From Shewanella benthica KT99 (GTDB lineage Bacteria; Pseudomonadota; Gammaproteobacteria; Enterobacterales; Shewanellaceae): a DNA stretch of 64,000 nt. The stretch lies in NCBI RefSeq assembly GCF_000172075.1, contig NZ_ABIC01000019.1, positions 1-64,000 on the forward strand. The letters run 5' to 3'. Made by a program: the position numbers and the translations under genes. Positions 38,174-47,840 of this stretch are shown one piece after another. The notes below the pieces were generated by a model. It did not search any database and was not told where the DNA came from. It saw only the letters and a program-made list of their open reading frames with translations. Position 1 is the first letter of the stretch, and every line of letters begins with the position of its first letter.

Positions 38174-38963
38174 GTTCTAAGTTCGTCTTAAAGTAATTTT
38201 CCAGATCCCGTGTCAGTTGACGTGCCATTTTCGCATTGCCACCGGCAAGCGCATCATACCTGATATGGTCGATGGTTTCGCCTACTTCGACTCGCATGCC
38301 TATGGTGCGACGGGGTATTTGATACCAGGCTTCTTGTTTGCTCAAGCCTGGTGCATCGGTACGAAGAACCACAGGCAACAAGTCTGTCTTGGTTCTCAGT
38401 GCAATATTGGCGGCGCCTCTGGCAAAGCTGTTAATGCTGCTGCCCAAGACTGTGCGTGTGCCTTCGGGGAAAATAATTAAATTGGTGCCACTTTTTAGCA
38501 CATGTCGGCAATCTTCGAGTAGCAATTCGGCGCCTCGATTGGGGATATAGCCAGCACAGGCGACCACACCGCGCATGAAAGGGTTTCGCCAGATCCCTTG
38601 TTTAACGATACAGCCCGCGTTGGGCATCAAGCTGATCAACACCACCACATCGACCAGAGTAGGATGATTAACGATCACCACTCTTCCTTTAGCTGAGGCG
38701 AGACGCGCTATATTAACAGGACTCACCTTGATGACCCCCGTCCAGGTCAGCATATAAACGAAACCGCGAAACATGATGTGCACCGCCTGCTGTACACGGC
38801 GGATCCGCTCTAATTCTGTGCCTGGCCAGAATCTCAGCAGAGGTAAGATGGTTAACGAACTCAGCAATCCACCGATACCGAAGGTGATATAACAAGCGAC
38901 GCCGCCTATCCATCTGGGAACATAGGCTAGCCCGGTTAATCTGACTGCAGGCGTATCAGTCAA
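38157..38963 (-). CDS. PlsC-type 1-acylglycerol-3-phosphate acyltransferase (aryl-polyene cluster)
   Basis: 268 residues. One N-terminal membrane segment, then the HX4D motif NHPTLVD and the downstream FPEGTR motif of the PlsC family. Probably transfers acyl or polyenoyl chains to the lipid anchor of the pigment. It overlaps the preceding gene by 8 bases. Confidence 0.88.
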   Translation of the reverse strand: MTDTPAVRLTGLAYVPRWIGGVACYITFGIGGLLSSLTILPLLRFWPGTELERIRRVQQAVHIMFRGFVYMLTWTGVIKVSPVNIARLASAKGRVVIVNHPTLVDVVVLISLMPNAGCIVKQGIWRNPFMRGVVACAGYIPNRGAELLLEDCRHVLKSGTNLIIFPEGTRTVLGSSINSFARGAANIALRTKTDLLPVVLRTDAPGLSKQEAWYQIPRRTIGMRVEVGETIDHIRYDALAGGNAKMARQLTRDLENYFKTNLEHDETT

Positions 38964-39672
38964 AGCTGAGTTGCCAATGATAGTTACCCAAATTACCGGC
39001 TAGAGGCCTGGTAACAGACAAACTGTGTACTAGCTCAGCATAACTAATCTTTCTCCCTTCCCGGGTCTGACTGAGCGTTAATTGCGGCTTGGTACATGTC
39101 TCATCGTATCGCTTGAGAACAAAGGCGAGAGAGAGGGGCAGGCTAATTTCATCAACAAACTGTGTGTATATGTCAGGCACAGGCTGATCGCCGAAGACGA
39201 GTAATACCGGTGTTGGATCTTCATAGAGCTGGGCATATGCTTCGATAAGCGCCTGTGGCAAGCTTTCTTCACCCGCGGCAATCGAAGTCGATGGGGCTCG
39301 ATTATCGGTAAGAATACTGTAAATACCGCTTGCGGTGTTGTGCACTGATTGGCTAAAAGCCGCCGGAGAAAGAGGTTCTTCTGCTATTAGGTTGTCGAGT
39401 AAGCCTAGGGTGCGATGTAACTCTCCGTGCCTGGAGGCAAAAATTGTGCGGCACGAATTAGCTGCATCGGCCTGAAATGCGGCCTCGAGTTGCATCTTAG
39501 TCAAGGCGCTATAGCGTCGTCGCTGCATCGCAGGGACTTGAGCTAATTTAGGTGCATCAGGCCGGGAGGAGCTTTGCTGATCATCGGAACTTTGCCAATG
39601 CTGCCAATCTTGGGGGTGCTGATGTCGGGGGGACCAGGCTCCCCAAGAACAAATGTTAAACCTTAACTGCAA
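38956..39672 (-). CDS. apeC: Chain-length-factor ketosynthase homologue (ApeC-like)
   Basis: 238 residues from a TTG start at 39672, which has AGAGG seven bases upstream. It resembles a shortened ketosynthase N-terminal part: TIFASRHGELHRTLGLL and SVHNTASGIYSI match the family of 'beta-ketoacyl synthase chain length factors'. The catalytic Cys and the His residues are absent, fitting a non-catalytic partner of ApeO. First gene of the 18-gene operon. Confidence 0.83.
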   Translation of the reverse strand: MQLRFNICSWGAWSPRHQHPQDWQHWQSSDDQQSSSRPDAPKLAQVPAMQRRRYSALTKMQLEAAFQADAANSCRTIFASRHGELHRTLGLLDNLIAEEPLSPAAFSQSVHNTASGIYSILTDNRAPSTSIAAGEESLPQALIEAYAQLYEDPTPVLLVFGDQPVPDIYTQFVDEISLPLSLAFVLKRYDETCTKPQLTLSQTREGRKISYAELVHSLSVTRPLAGNLGNYHWQLSFD

Positions 39673-39860
39673 CGGAATGCCTCTGACACGACTAATAAAA
39701 ATTAAGAAGATAACCTGTTATACCAATAGATTATCTAGTCAATTTCCCAGCCAGCTAATTGTTATTTGAAGGTTATTCTACACTAGATTAACTGGGATGC
39801 TGAAGTGTTTTGATATATAAGTGTTGCCGACATGTATATACTTGTGTGGTCTGAAGTGTT
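39673..39860. promoter_or_regulatory. Upstream region of the aryl-polyene operon
   Basis: 188 AT-rich bases between the operon start and the DUF3014 terminator. The minus strand has a TTGACT box (rc of 39737-39742) followed at about 14 bases by TATAAC, suboptimal spacing for sigma-70. TTATACCAATAGA at 39718-39730 resembles an IS630-type end. No confident promoter or operator. Confidence 0.3.
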
Positions 39861-39890
39861 AAAGCCCGCAGCCTGAGCTGCGGGTTAATT
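39861..39890 (-). terminator. Terminator after the DUF3014 gene
   Basis: CCCGCAGC pairs with GCTGCGGG on a four-base loop, followed on the minus strand by CTTTAACACTT; 9 bases after the stop. Confidence 0.8.
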
Positions 39891-39898
39891 TGTTAGGG

Positions 39899-40750
39899 TT
39901 AGCTTACTAAATGTTTTTTCAGCTTACGCAGTGCCGCTTTCACTTTCTTGGTGTTTTCAGGACCCATACGCAGCAGAAGTTTCTGCGCGTTGGGTAGTGC
40001 TTCGAGCTGAGGATCGACAAACTGATAGTTTACGCTGACGCCATCTAGTTCAATGGGCTGCTCTATGACAGGTGCCGCCAGCATGATGTCGATCGCTTGT
40101 AGTAACCTCTGCTTGAAGCTCATGTCACCGTAGCCTAACTCCTCGAATGCCTCTTCAAGCAAGGGCGTTAGTGCCTTGTAGGTCGCTGCGAGTTGTTGTT
40201 CATCTAAGTTGGCGACAAAATTGGCGTACAGATCATATCTGTGATAGCTATCGGGATTAAGATAGGTCTTGTTGGTGATGTCAGAAACGGTGAAGATTCT
40301 GTCGGGGGCCTTGAGAGGGCTCACTTTTCGTGCCAGTTCACCCTGGGCTAAGTTATCGACGAAGACCACGAAATGCCTGAGCAGATCTTTCTCCACTAAC
40401 AGTGGCTCGATCTTCATGCCATCGGCAATTTCGACCGTTTTCTTATGTACATAGCCATCGCTGTGACTTAGCGTTGGCAGAGGATCCACTTGAACTTGTG
40501 GCTCTGCCTCGATGATTTTAGGCTCTATGACGTCTTCAATCACAGGTTCTGCAATATCCGCAATCGATACCAGGGGCTCTTCAGTGATGTCTACTACTTC
40601 AATAGGCTGCGGTACTGGCTCACTGGCTTGGAAATAATAATAGGCGCCTCCCGCAATGATCGCCGCAACTGCAACGGCAACAAGGGCTAAGGTATTGGTA
40701 TTCGCTGATTTCTCTTGTGGCGCGATTCTATCTTCTTGATTGACTTGCAT
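39899..40750 (-). CDS. DUF3014 membrane-anchored periplasmic protein
   Basis: 283 residues. A membrane helix at about 24-43 (ALVAVAVAAIIAGGAYYYF) is followed by an acidic Pro/Glu/Val linker and then the DUF3014 domain (about 95-280; KVSPLKAPDRIF, LNPDSYHRYDLY). Topology suggests N-in with the domain in the periplasm. Function unknown. Single gene with its own terminator. Confidence 0.85.
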   Translation of the reverse strand: MQVNQEDRIAPQEKSANTNTLALVAVAVAAIIAGGAYYYFQASEPVPQPIEVVDITEEPLVSIADIAEPVIEDVIEPKIIEAEPQVQVDPLPTLSHSDGYVHKKTVEIADGMKIEPLLVEKDLLRHFVVFVDNLAQGELARKVSPLKAPDRIFTVSDITNKTYLNPDSYHRYDLYANFVANLDEQQLAATYKALTPLLEEAFEELGYGDMSFKQRLLQAIDIMLAAPVIEQPIELDGVSVNYQFVDPQLEALPNAQKLLLRMGPENTKKVKAALRKLKKHLVS

Positions 40751-40901
40751 GTAATACCCTTAGTAAATACGGCTTGGTTACAGGAGGTGTACCCAAAAGA
40801 GGGCTGCTCCATTTTGCAAAATTTAGCGACCTTGTCTATAGGTATTAGCCGAATTAAAGCATAATTAATCGAATAAAAATTAACGAATTTATGCTTACAC
40901 C

Positions 40902-42998
40902 CTAAGCTTGGACGTACTGCTCTCGATCACCTAGCCAGCGTTGCACTATGCCATCGACATTATCCGGTACCTGCTCCATGATATGTACGGCCAGTTTCTG
41001 AATGTGAGGGATCAGTGCCTGATCTCGAACCAGATCGGCAATCTTCATGTCGGCAATGCCAGTCTGCTTGGTACCTAATACCTCGCCCGGGCCCCTGATC
41101 TCCAGATCCTTCTGCGCTATGATGAAGCCATCGTTGCTACTCCTAAGTACTCCCAATCGCTTGGTCGCCGTCGGTGACAAGGGCGCCTTATACATGAGTA
41201 CGCAGTGACTGGCGACGGCGCCTCGACCGACTCGTCCCCTGAGTTGATGTAATTGAGCCAGGCCTAAACGTTCTGGGTTTTCTATGATCATCAGGCTGGC
41301 ATTGGGAACATCTACCCCCACTTCTATGACTGTGGTAGCCACCAGGAGGTGCAGTTCGCCAGATTTGAATTCGGCCATGATGGCCTTTTTCTCGGCGGAC
41401 TTCATGCGCCCATGGATCAAACCAATTTTGAGTTCGGGCAGTGCCAACGTCAGCTCTGCGGCGGTATCTTCTGCCGCCTGACATTCCAGTACTTCCGACT
41501 CTTCGATTAAGGTGCATACCCAGTAGGTCTGTCTACCATCATAGGTGGCGGCATGGCGGACTCTCTCTATGACCTCATTGCGTCTGATGTCGGCAACGGC
41601 TACGGTTGTCACCGGAGTTCGCCCGGGTGGCAACTCGTCTATCACAGAGGTATCGAGATCGGCATAGGCCGTCATGGCCAAGGTGCGCGGAATTGGCGTA
41701 GCTGTCATGATCAATTGATGGGGATGGAAGCCCTGTTTGATGCCTTTCTCTCGCAGGCTAAGCCTCTGATGAACGCCGAATCTATGTTGTTCATCTATGA
41801 TGATGAGGGCAAGATTATTGAAGACAACCTGCTCCTGAAAAATTGCGTGGGTGCCGATAATGATATTAGCCGCACCGGACTCAATATCTTGCAAAGATTG
41901 TGCTCTGGCCTTGCCCTTGAGCTTACCGGCAAGCCAGCCGACTTTTAGTCCGAGAGGTTCAAACCAGAGGGCGAAGTTCTCGGCGTGCTGTTCGGCTAAT
42001 AATTCTGTCGGGGCCATCATGGCCACCTGATAGCCATTTTCTATGGCTTGCAATGCCGCTAAGGCTGCCACTAATGTCTTACCCGAGCCCACATCTCCCT
42101 GCACCAGACGCATCATAGGCGAACTTTTTTCGAGATCGCCGCAGATTTCAACGCCGACTCTCTGTTGCGCCCCGGTAGGCTTAAATGGCAGTGCCTTCAG
42201 GAAAGGCTTGAGTAGTTTGCCCGTCGCGGCCAGACTCACAGCATGATCGCGATTGCTGCGTTGACGCAACTTGAGCATGCTGAGGTTATGGGCTAGGAGT
42301 TCCTCTTGGATCAAGCGTTGCTGCGCTGGGTGGTGACCTTGCTCAAGATCGAACTGGGAAACTTGATTGTTGGGTCGATGTAATAGTTGTAAGGCCGCAT
42401 TGAGACTCAGGTTATTCGGTTGCAGTTGCGGTGGCAGTAGTTCCTGCAGTCCGCCCTCGTCGAGCATGGCCAAGGCTTGATCTGTCAGCTTTATCCAACT
42501 AGCCTGTTTTAACCCTTCGGTTGTCGGATAAACAGGCGTCAGGGTATCACTCATGACGAGATCGGTATCGCCGTGAATGAGTTTATATTCGGGGTGGATT
42601 ATCTCGGCCTGATGTTTGCCGCGGCGTATCTCGCCATAAGCCCTGATGGTCATGCCATTCACCAGGCCATTCTTCTGCGCAACAGAAAAATTAAAAAATC
42701 TGAGGGTTAAGTAACCAGTGTCATCTCGTACTGTACAGGTCATCATGCGCTTACGCCCTTGGATGATCTGACTGGACTGGATCACGGCTTCTATGGTGCC
42801 GTAAGTGCCTGGATAGAGTGAGGCTATGGGATATATTTGAGTGCGGTCTTCATATCTTAATGGCAGGTGGAATAGTAGGTCTTGTATCGTGTGGATGCCG
42901 AGCTTAGCCAGACGTTCGGCCATCTTCTTGGCAACGCCCTTAAGATCTGTGATAGGAACAAGATCGAGTCTCTTCACGCCCGGTACCCATTTTATCAA
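40902..42998 (-). CDS. recG: ATP-dependent DNA helicase RecG
   Basis: About 691-698 residues. N-terminal wedge/OB domain (RLAKLGIHTIQDLLFHLPLRYEDRT), then helicase motif I GDVGSGKT, motif II DEQH and the C-terminal TRG region. It remodels stalled replication forks. The start is uncertain: TTG at 42998 or GTG at 42977; neither has a clear ribosome site, and the GTG gives a better match to the usual N-terminus. In related genomes recG follows trmH; here an antiporter and an acyl-CoA synthetase gene lie between them. Confidence 0.95.
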   Translation of the reverse strand: MIKWVPGVKRLDLVPITDLKGVAKKMAERLAKLGIHTIQDLLFHLPLRYEDRTQIYPIASLYPGTYGTIEAVIQSSQIIQGRKRMMTCTVRDDTGYLTLRFFNFSVAQKNGLVNGMTIRAYGEIRRGKHQAEIIHPEYKLIHGDTDLVMSDTLTPVYPTTEGLKQASWIKLTDQALAMLDEGGLQELLPPQLQPNNLSLNAALQLLHRPNNQVSQFDLEQGHHPAQQRLIQEELLAHNLSMLKLRQRSNRDHAVSLAATGKLLKPFLKALPFKPTGAQQRVGVEICGDLEKSSPMMRLVQGDVGSGKTLVAALAALQAIENGYQVAMMAPTELLAEQHAENFALWFEPLGLKVGWLAGKLKGKARAQSLQDIESGAANIIIGTHAIFQEQVVFNNLALIIIDEQHRFGVHQRLSLREKGIKQGFHPHQLIMTATPIPRTLAMTAYADLDTSVIDELPPGRTPVTTVAVADIRRNEVIERVRHAATYDGRQTYWVCTLIEESEVLECQAAEDTAAELTLALPELKIGLIHGRMKSAEKKAIMAEFKSGELHLLVATTVIEVGVDVPNASLMIIENPERLGLAQLHQLRGRVGRGAVASHCVLMYKAPLSPTATKRLGVLRSSNDGFIIAQKDLEIRGPGEVLGTKQTGIADMKIADLVRDQALIPHIQKLAVHIMEQVPDNVDGIVQRWLGDREQYVQA

Positions 42999-43182
42999 TT
43001 GAATATTATCTGAGCAAAATACTCAAACACTGTATTTATATACATATACTATCAGATAAACCCATGATGGCAAGGTTAGGGCTGATTTAACCCTTTATAG
43101 CCGAGTACTCGGGTGGATTAAGTTCTTTTATGGGGTCAGGACTAGTATCAAAGATATGGCAGAAACTTGCAGGTACAACAGT

Positions 43183-43220
43183 AATAAGATCATGATGACA
43201 TTTGTCATCATGATCTTATT
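43183..43220. terminator. Long perfect hairpin between recG and the antiporter gene
   Basis: AATAAGATCATGATGACA and its exact complement are separated by two bases, an 18-bp perfect inverted repeat. It lies 24 bases past the antiporter stop and ends in TTATTTT/AATAA tracts, so it probably terminates that gene. Confidence 0.7.
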
Positions 43221-43244
43221 TTCAGGGTATAGATGAGCTGAATA

Positions 43245-44177
43245 TTATGCTGAGGCTTGAACGATTAGATAGCCCATATAGCTGAGGTAAGTGGTTAACA
43301 GTATGGCGCCTTCGCGGCGGCCTATTCTGAATCCTGTCCAGGCGAAGGGCAACAAGATCAGGGATAGTGCCAGCATGACGATAAAATCGAAGTCCTGAAT
43401 ACCGGCGGCGGCAATAGGATGAACCAGGGCGGTTACACCTAAGATACCCAAGATATTGAACAGGTTAGATCCGATTATGTTGCCTATGGCTATGTCACTC
43501 TGGCCTTTACGCGCGGCCACAATTGAAGTGACTAGTTCAGGCATGCTGGTGCCTATGGCGACTATGGTTAACCCTATGATGACTTCACTGATGCCAAATG
43601 TTCTGGCGAGATCGACAGCACCATCGACGAAGAGTATGCCGCCGCCGACGAGCATGGCGATCCCTATGATAATAAACAACACAGAAACCACAGGTTTTTG
43701 TGGGCTATCATCTATCTCTTCGCTGTCACCACCATTGCGTGAGCCGATATAGCTGAAGCTGAGATAGCCGACTAATAAGCTGAAGAGCAGGGCGCCATCC
43801 CAGAAGCTGAGCTCGCCATCGACGAGTAAGCCCCAGAAGAGCATAGAGGCAGCGATCATGATGGGGATATCACGCTTGACTATCTGTGATTTTACCTGGA
43901 TTGGACGAATGAGGGCAGTTATTGCCAAGATGAGTCCTATGTTGGCGATGTTAGAGCCGATGACATTACCTAAGGCTATGCCGCTATTGCCAGACAGGGC
44001 AGATTTTAAGCTCACGGCTAGTTCGGGGGCGCTGGTACCGAAGGCGACTATGGTAAGGCCGATAATCAGAGGTGCAATGCCAAGTCTGAGGGCGATAGCG
44101 CTGGCGCCTCGTACTAAAGCTTCGGCACCTAAGGTGAGGATCACGAAGCCACCTATGATATAGAGAGCGATTAACAT
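43245..44177 (-). CDS. Calcium/sodium antiporter (YrbG family)
   Basis: 310 residues, about ten membrane helices arranged as an inverted duplication. The two alpha-repeat motifs are GTSAPELAVS (first half) and GTSMPELVTS (second half), each with the ion-coordinating Glu, plus GNVIGSN and GNIIGSN. It exchanges cations across the inner membrane. Monocistronic. Confidence 0.93.
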   Translation of the reverse strand: MLIALYIIGGFVILTLGAEALVRGASAIALRLGIAPLIIGLTIVAFGTSAPELAVSLKSALSGNSGIALGNVIGSNIANIGLILAITALIRPIQVKSQIVKRDIPIMIAASMLFWGLLVDGELSFWDGALLFSLLVGYLSFSYIGSRNGGDSEEIDDSPQKPVVSVLFIIIGIAMLVGGGILFVDGAVDLARTFGISEVIIGLTIVAIGTSMPELVTSIVAARKGQSDIAIGNIIGSNLFNILGILGVTALVHPIAAAGIQDFDFIVMLALSLILLPFAWTGFRIGRREGAILLTTYLSYMGYLIVQASA

Positions 44178-44301
44178 CTTAGTTGCAATTATCCTGTGGT
44201 AAATTTTCGATTAGTTAGCTTAAAGTTTTTTCAGCATAAGGCAAACACTAATGTCATATTATGTCATTAATGTTTCTATAGGTTTCAGGTTGGTATCATA
44301 T

Positions 44302-44328
44302 AAAAAGCACGCTCGGCGCGTGCTTTTC
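44302..44328 (-). terminator. Terminator after the acyl-CoA synthetase gene
   Basis: AAAAGCACGCGCC pairs with the GAGCGTGCTTTTT side around a short loop on the minus strand, 27 bases beyond the stop. Confidence 0.85.
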
Positions 44329-44354
44329 TACTATTTTATCTTAAAGAGTCAGCA

Positions 44355-46013
44355 CTAGTCTATTTCATCTTCCCAGCGTATCTTGCCGCCACGTATGCCG
44401 TCGACCCTGTCAGTGAATCTTTTTTCCAGTACATGACGCTTAATTTTCAGTGTTGGAGTCAGCACATCGTTTTCGACATCCCAGGCGTCTTTGACGACTA
44501 TGATTGCATCAAGCGTTTCATGGGATTCAAGATTGGGGTTGATAGTGTCCAGCGTCGCCTTGAGTGAACTACGAACCTCTTCTCTGGGCTGCAGAGAAGC
44601 ACCTTCTGAGAGCTGTACTAAGGCGATGGGGTGTGGCAGGCCAGAACCTATGACACATAGCAGCTCAATATGGGGATCTTGTGCCAGCTTGCGCTCGATG
44701 GGTACGGGGGCAACATATTTACCCTTAGAGGTCTTAAAGTTATCCTTGATCCTACCGGTAATTGTTACGTAACCATCGCTGTCGATGGTGCAGAGATCTC
44801 CGGTGCGGAAGTAACCTTCTTCATCGAATGAGGCCGCGGTCAGCTCATCTTGCTTATAGTAACCCGTCATCAAGCCCGGGCTTTTTACCAAGAGCTCGCC
44901 GCTGTCGGTTTGCTTGATTAGGCAACCTTCGACGGCGCGGCCGACTGTGCCGATTTTACTGGCATCGAAGGGATAGTTGATGATGGAGTAGGCGCTATTT
45001 TCTGTCATTCCCCAGGCTTCACTGATATTGAGGCCGATACTGTGATACCAATGAATGAGTGATGGTGGAATAGGCGCTGAGCCCGATCCCAACAGGCGAC
45101 AATGCTCCAGGCCCAGGCCTGAATGGATCTTCTTCTTGATGATGCCGCTGATAATAGGAATTTTAAGCAGCAAGTTCAGCTTACTCTTGCCTATTTTACC
45201 GATAATATTTTGTTGGAACAGGCTCCAGAGCCTAGGGACCGAGAAAAACACCGTAGGTCTGGCACGTTGAACATCGGCAACGAAACTGTCGAGACTCTCG
45301 ACGAAGGCGACGCTGCTGCCGGAGTAGAATGAAGAGCCTTCCATCGCCACGCGCTCGGTGATATGGGCCAGAGGCAGGTAAGAGATTAATCTATCGTCGA
45401 CACCTGTTTTAAGGTCTCTTACCACCGCCTTACTGGTCCAGACATAGCTGGCGAAGGTTTGAATCGCACCCTTAGGCTTGCCGGTGGAGCCGGAAGTATA
45501 GATCAGTGTCATTATCTGCTCTGGGGTGGCAAATGGGGCATCTAACAGGGGCTCGCCAAGTTGCAGTAAGGTTTGCCACTTATATTGAGCCGGCATAGTG
45601 TCGTAGGGCATGGCCATTCTTAAGATATCGCCGCCAACCCCAGCTTCTTGATCTGCCCAGTAATCTAGCTTACCAATAATGATGGCCTTGGCTTCGCTGT
45701 GCTCCAACACGTAACGTATGGTATCTGCGTTGGCCGTTGGGTAGATGGGCACACTGATATAGCCGCCATGCATCAGGGCAAGATCGGTAATAAACCATTC
45801 GGCACAGTTTTTAGAGAGCACGGCGATTTTATCAGCTGGTTTTAGGCCTAAGTGTCTCAGCGCACCGGCGAGCTGCTGCATCTTCTGCTGTACTTCGCGC
45901 CAGCTAAAATCTTGGTATTGGCCATTGATCGGTTGTCTCAGGTAGGTGGAGTCACCTAGTGTGTCGACCCAGTGGTCGAGCATCTCTACAGGTGTTTTGA
46001 TCTGTGATTCCAT
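44355..46013 (-). CDS. Long-chain acyl-CoA synthetase-like AMP-binding enzyme
   Basis: 552 residues from ATG 46013, preferred because GGAG lies 6 bases upstream; the frame is open to 46166 with several other ATGs. The P-loop is LIYTSGSTGKPKGAIQT, followed by AWGMTENSAYS (A5) and YFRTGDLC (A7), and a Lys-containing end GGKIRWED. The ANL family activates fatty acids with ATP and CoA. This group has the bubblegum-type/eukaryote-like FACL look rather than FadD. It is flanked by repeats upstream and a terminator downstream. Confidence 0.85.
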   Translation of the reverse strand: MESQIKTPVEMLDHWVDTLGDSTYLRQPINGQYQDFSWREVQQKMQQLAGALRHLGLKPADKIAVLSKNCAEWFITDLALMHGGYISVPIYPTANADTIRYVLEHSEAKAIIIGKLDYWADQEAGVGGDILRMAMPYDTMPAQYKWQTLLQLGEPLLDAPFATPEQIMTLIYTSGSTGKPKGAIQTFASYVWTSKAVVRDLKTGVDDRLISYLPLAHITERVAMEGSSFYSGSSVAFVESLDSFVADVQRARPTVFFSVPRLWSLFQQNIIGKIGKSKLNLLLKIPIISGIIKKKIHSGLGLEHCRLLGSGSAPIPPSLIHWYHSIGLNISEAWGMTENSAYSIINYPFDASKIGTVGRAVEGCLIKQTDSGELLVKSPGLMTGYYKQDELTAASFDEEGYFRTGDLCTIDSDGYVTITGRIKDNFKTSKGKYVAPVPIERKLAQDPHIELLCVIGSGLPHPIALVQLSEGASLQPREEVRSSLKATLDTINPNLESHETLDAIIVVKDAWDVENDVLTPTLKIKRHVLEKRFTDRVDGIRGGKIRWEDEID

Positions 46014-46225
46014 CGGCAACTCCATACTTGTGATTGTTAATTCCATTCCAATCGGCAAACTTTTGTTTTTATAAGGCTTGTGTTTGCTGTCGGTATTAAT
46101 TTTAGTATGGCGAAAATTGTGATCTATGACAAATGGTTTGAATAACTGTGAGGTGAATCGATGCAAAATCGGGCTAGCCTTGGAATGAAGACTGATGACA
46201 TTTTCTGTTTTAGCTTCTGGCTGAG

Positions 46226-46500
46226 TTGTTATTGGGGAGTGTGTTTATAACTTTTACCTTCATGGTTACCTATCGCTTGCTCAGCGGAATATGTGCAGAT
46301 GCTTCTGCGAACCGCCGCAAGCACTTCCCTGTGGGCTTCCAAAACATGGAAGTTTTGGTAGAGCTTACAGGGACTGTACTTGCAGCGTCCCACAGAAGTA
46401 GCTACATGTAAGGTCACTCATTCACATCCTTGTGAACGTGACATTCGTAAATCCATTTACAGCAACTGCTGCAAGCAATAAACACCAATGAAGCTTTGGT
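46226..46500. repeat. Modular intergenic repeat cluster
   Basis: No gene in the stretch between the synthetase and trmH (46014-46637). CTTCATGGTTACCTATCGC begins a unit at about 46258. An inverted unit runs from about 46495 back to 46402 (ATGTGAATGAGTGACC, CGAATGTCACGTTCAC) and matches 12097-12178. In the middle CTTCCAAAACATGGAAGTTTTGG folds on itself. This is the same dispersed family as at 12.1 and 16.2 kb. Confidence 0.55.
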
Positions 46501-46637
46501 TTTCAATAAACCAACCAAATACCAAATCCGCCCAATGAACCCAACTACAAAGATATTTAACTAACTTGTTATCCGACAAGTAGACCAAGTTTTTAGTCTA
46601 GAGCAGCCCAGAGAGCTGGATGAACTAGCTAGAGTAA

Positions 46638-47333
46638 CTATGCCGGGTGGAATTCTGGAGAGCGCATTTTTGCCCACCAGATGTCATCGGCGACGATTTG
46701 TCCCTGATCATCGACCCCTGGATAGGGAATGTTCTTGCGTTTGCAAGCGTTGGCGTAGATGGGGTGGCCTTGTTCAAATAGCTTTATCTGACAGTAGTCA
46801 TCATCTAGCTTGCGACGGCCATACATGCCGGCGGCTTGTCGTTGGCGCTGCGCCTCATACATGATGAGTGCAGAGGCTACCGAGACATTGAGTGATTGCA
46901 CCATGCCTATCATGGGAATAATAATATGCTGATCCGCTGCCGCTATGCCTTCGGCGCTCACGCCATCATGTTCATTACCTAAGATGATGGCGGTGGGACG
47001 GGTATAATCTATTTCACGAAAATCGACGGCCTCTTTCGAGAAGTTGGTGGCTAAGATTTGCATGCCCTGAGCGCGAAACGCAGCTTCGGCATCATGCATA
47101 TGATAGTGCTTAATCGTTTTTACCCATTGTTGGCTACCGGAAGCGGTATTACCGGAGACACGCATCTCTATATCAGGCCATACCGCATGAATTTGATGAA
47201 TGCCTACGGCATCTGCGGTGCGGATCACGGCTGCTATGTTGTTGGTCTTATGAACCTTATCAAGACAGAGGGTGAGATCTGGCTGACGGTTATCCAACAT
47301 TTCATTGATACGTGCTAAACGTTCAGGGCTCAT
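46638..47333 (-). CDS. trmH: tRNA (guanosine(18)-2'-O)-methyltransferase TrmH
   Basis: 231 residues, SPOUT methyltransferase. Motif 1 has NNIAAVIRTADAVG, motif 2 ILGNEHDGVS, and motif 3 IPMIGMVQSLNVSVASAL, which forms the SAM knot. It methylates G18 in tRNA. It follows ridA in the gmk-rpoZ-spoT-ridA-trmH series, after the ridA terminator. Confidence 0.94.
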   Translation of the reverse strand: MSPERLARINEMLDNRQPDLTLCLDKVHKTNNIAAVIRTADAVGIHQIHAVWPDIEMRVSGNTASGSQQWVKTIKHYHMHDAEAAFRAQGMQILATNFSKEAVDFREIDYTRPTAIILGNEHDGVSAEGIAAADQHIIIPMIGMVQSLNVSVASALIMYEAQRQRQAAGMYGRRKLDDDYCQIKLFEQGHPIYANACKRKNIPYPGVDDQGQIVADDIWWAKMRSPEFHPA

Positions 47334-47383
47334 GGTGTTACTTCTTAAATCTGTGGTTGTATATGCATTTATGCAAGGTAAAC

Positions 47384-47404
47384 AAAAGGGCGCCGAAGCG
47401 CCCT
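47384..47404 (-). terminator. Terminator after ridA
   Basis: AGGGCGC-TTCG-GCGCCCT with the stable UUCG loop, then TTTTGTTT on the minus strand. Confidence 0.92.
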
Positions 47405-47424
47405 AGTAGATAAATGGATTAGGG

Positions 47425-47808
47425 TTAAACTTCCATCACTCCATCCATCTCGACAAGTGAGTCTTTCGGTAGTTGTTTAACTCCGATAGCCGCACGAGCC
47501 GGGTAAGGCTGAGAGAAGTAACGTCCCATGATCTCGTTGACCGTGGCGAAGTTGCTCAGATCTGTCATATAAATATTAAGTTTGACGATATCACTCAGAG
47601 AGCCGCCGGCGGCTTCACAGACCGCGGTCAAGTTATCGAAGACTTGCACTACTTGAGCTGAAAATTCATCGCTAACCATCTGCATAGTCGTTGGATCTAA
47701 TGGGATCTGACCAGACAGATAGACAGTGCTACCCACTTTAACAGCCTGAGAATAGGTGCCGATTGCCTGTGGTGCCTTATCGGTAGCTATGATGATTTTT
47801 TCTGCCAT
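47425..47808 (-). CDS. ridA: 2-iminobutanoate/2-iminopropanoate deaminase RidA
   Basis: 127 residues, trimeric YjgF/YER057c/UK114 family. The substrate-binding Arg is in YPARAAIGV, and the family start [15 protein letters not shown] is intact. It hydrolyses reactive enamines/imines made by PLP enzymes. It lies 32 bases after spoT on the same strand. Confidence 0.95.
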   Translation of the reverse strand: MAEKIIIATDKAPQAIGTYSQAVKVGSTVYLSGQIPLDPTTMQMVSDEFSAQVVQVFDNLTAVCEAAGGSLSDIVKLNIYMTDLSNFATVNEIMGRYFSQPYPARAAIGVKQLPKDSLVEMDGVMEV

Positions 47809-47840
47809 AACGCTCTCTCTAATTAGTCTTGATGAGTTAA

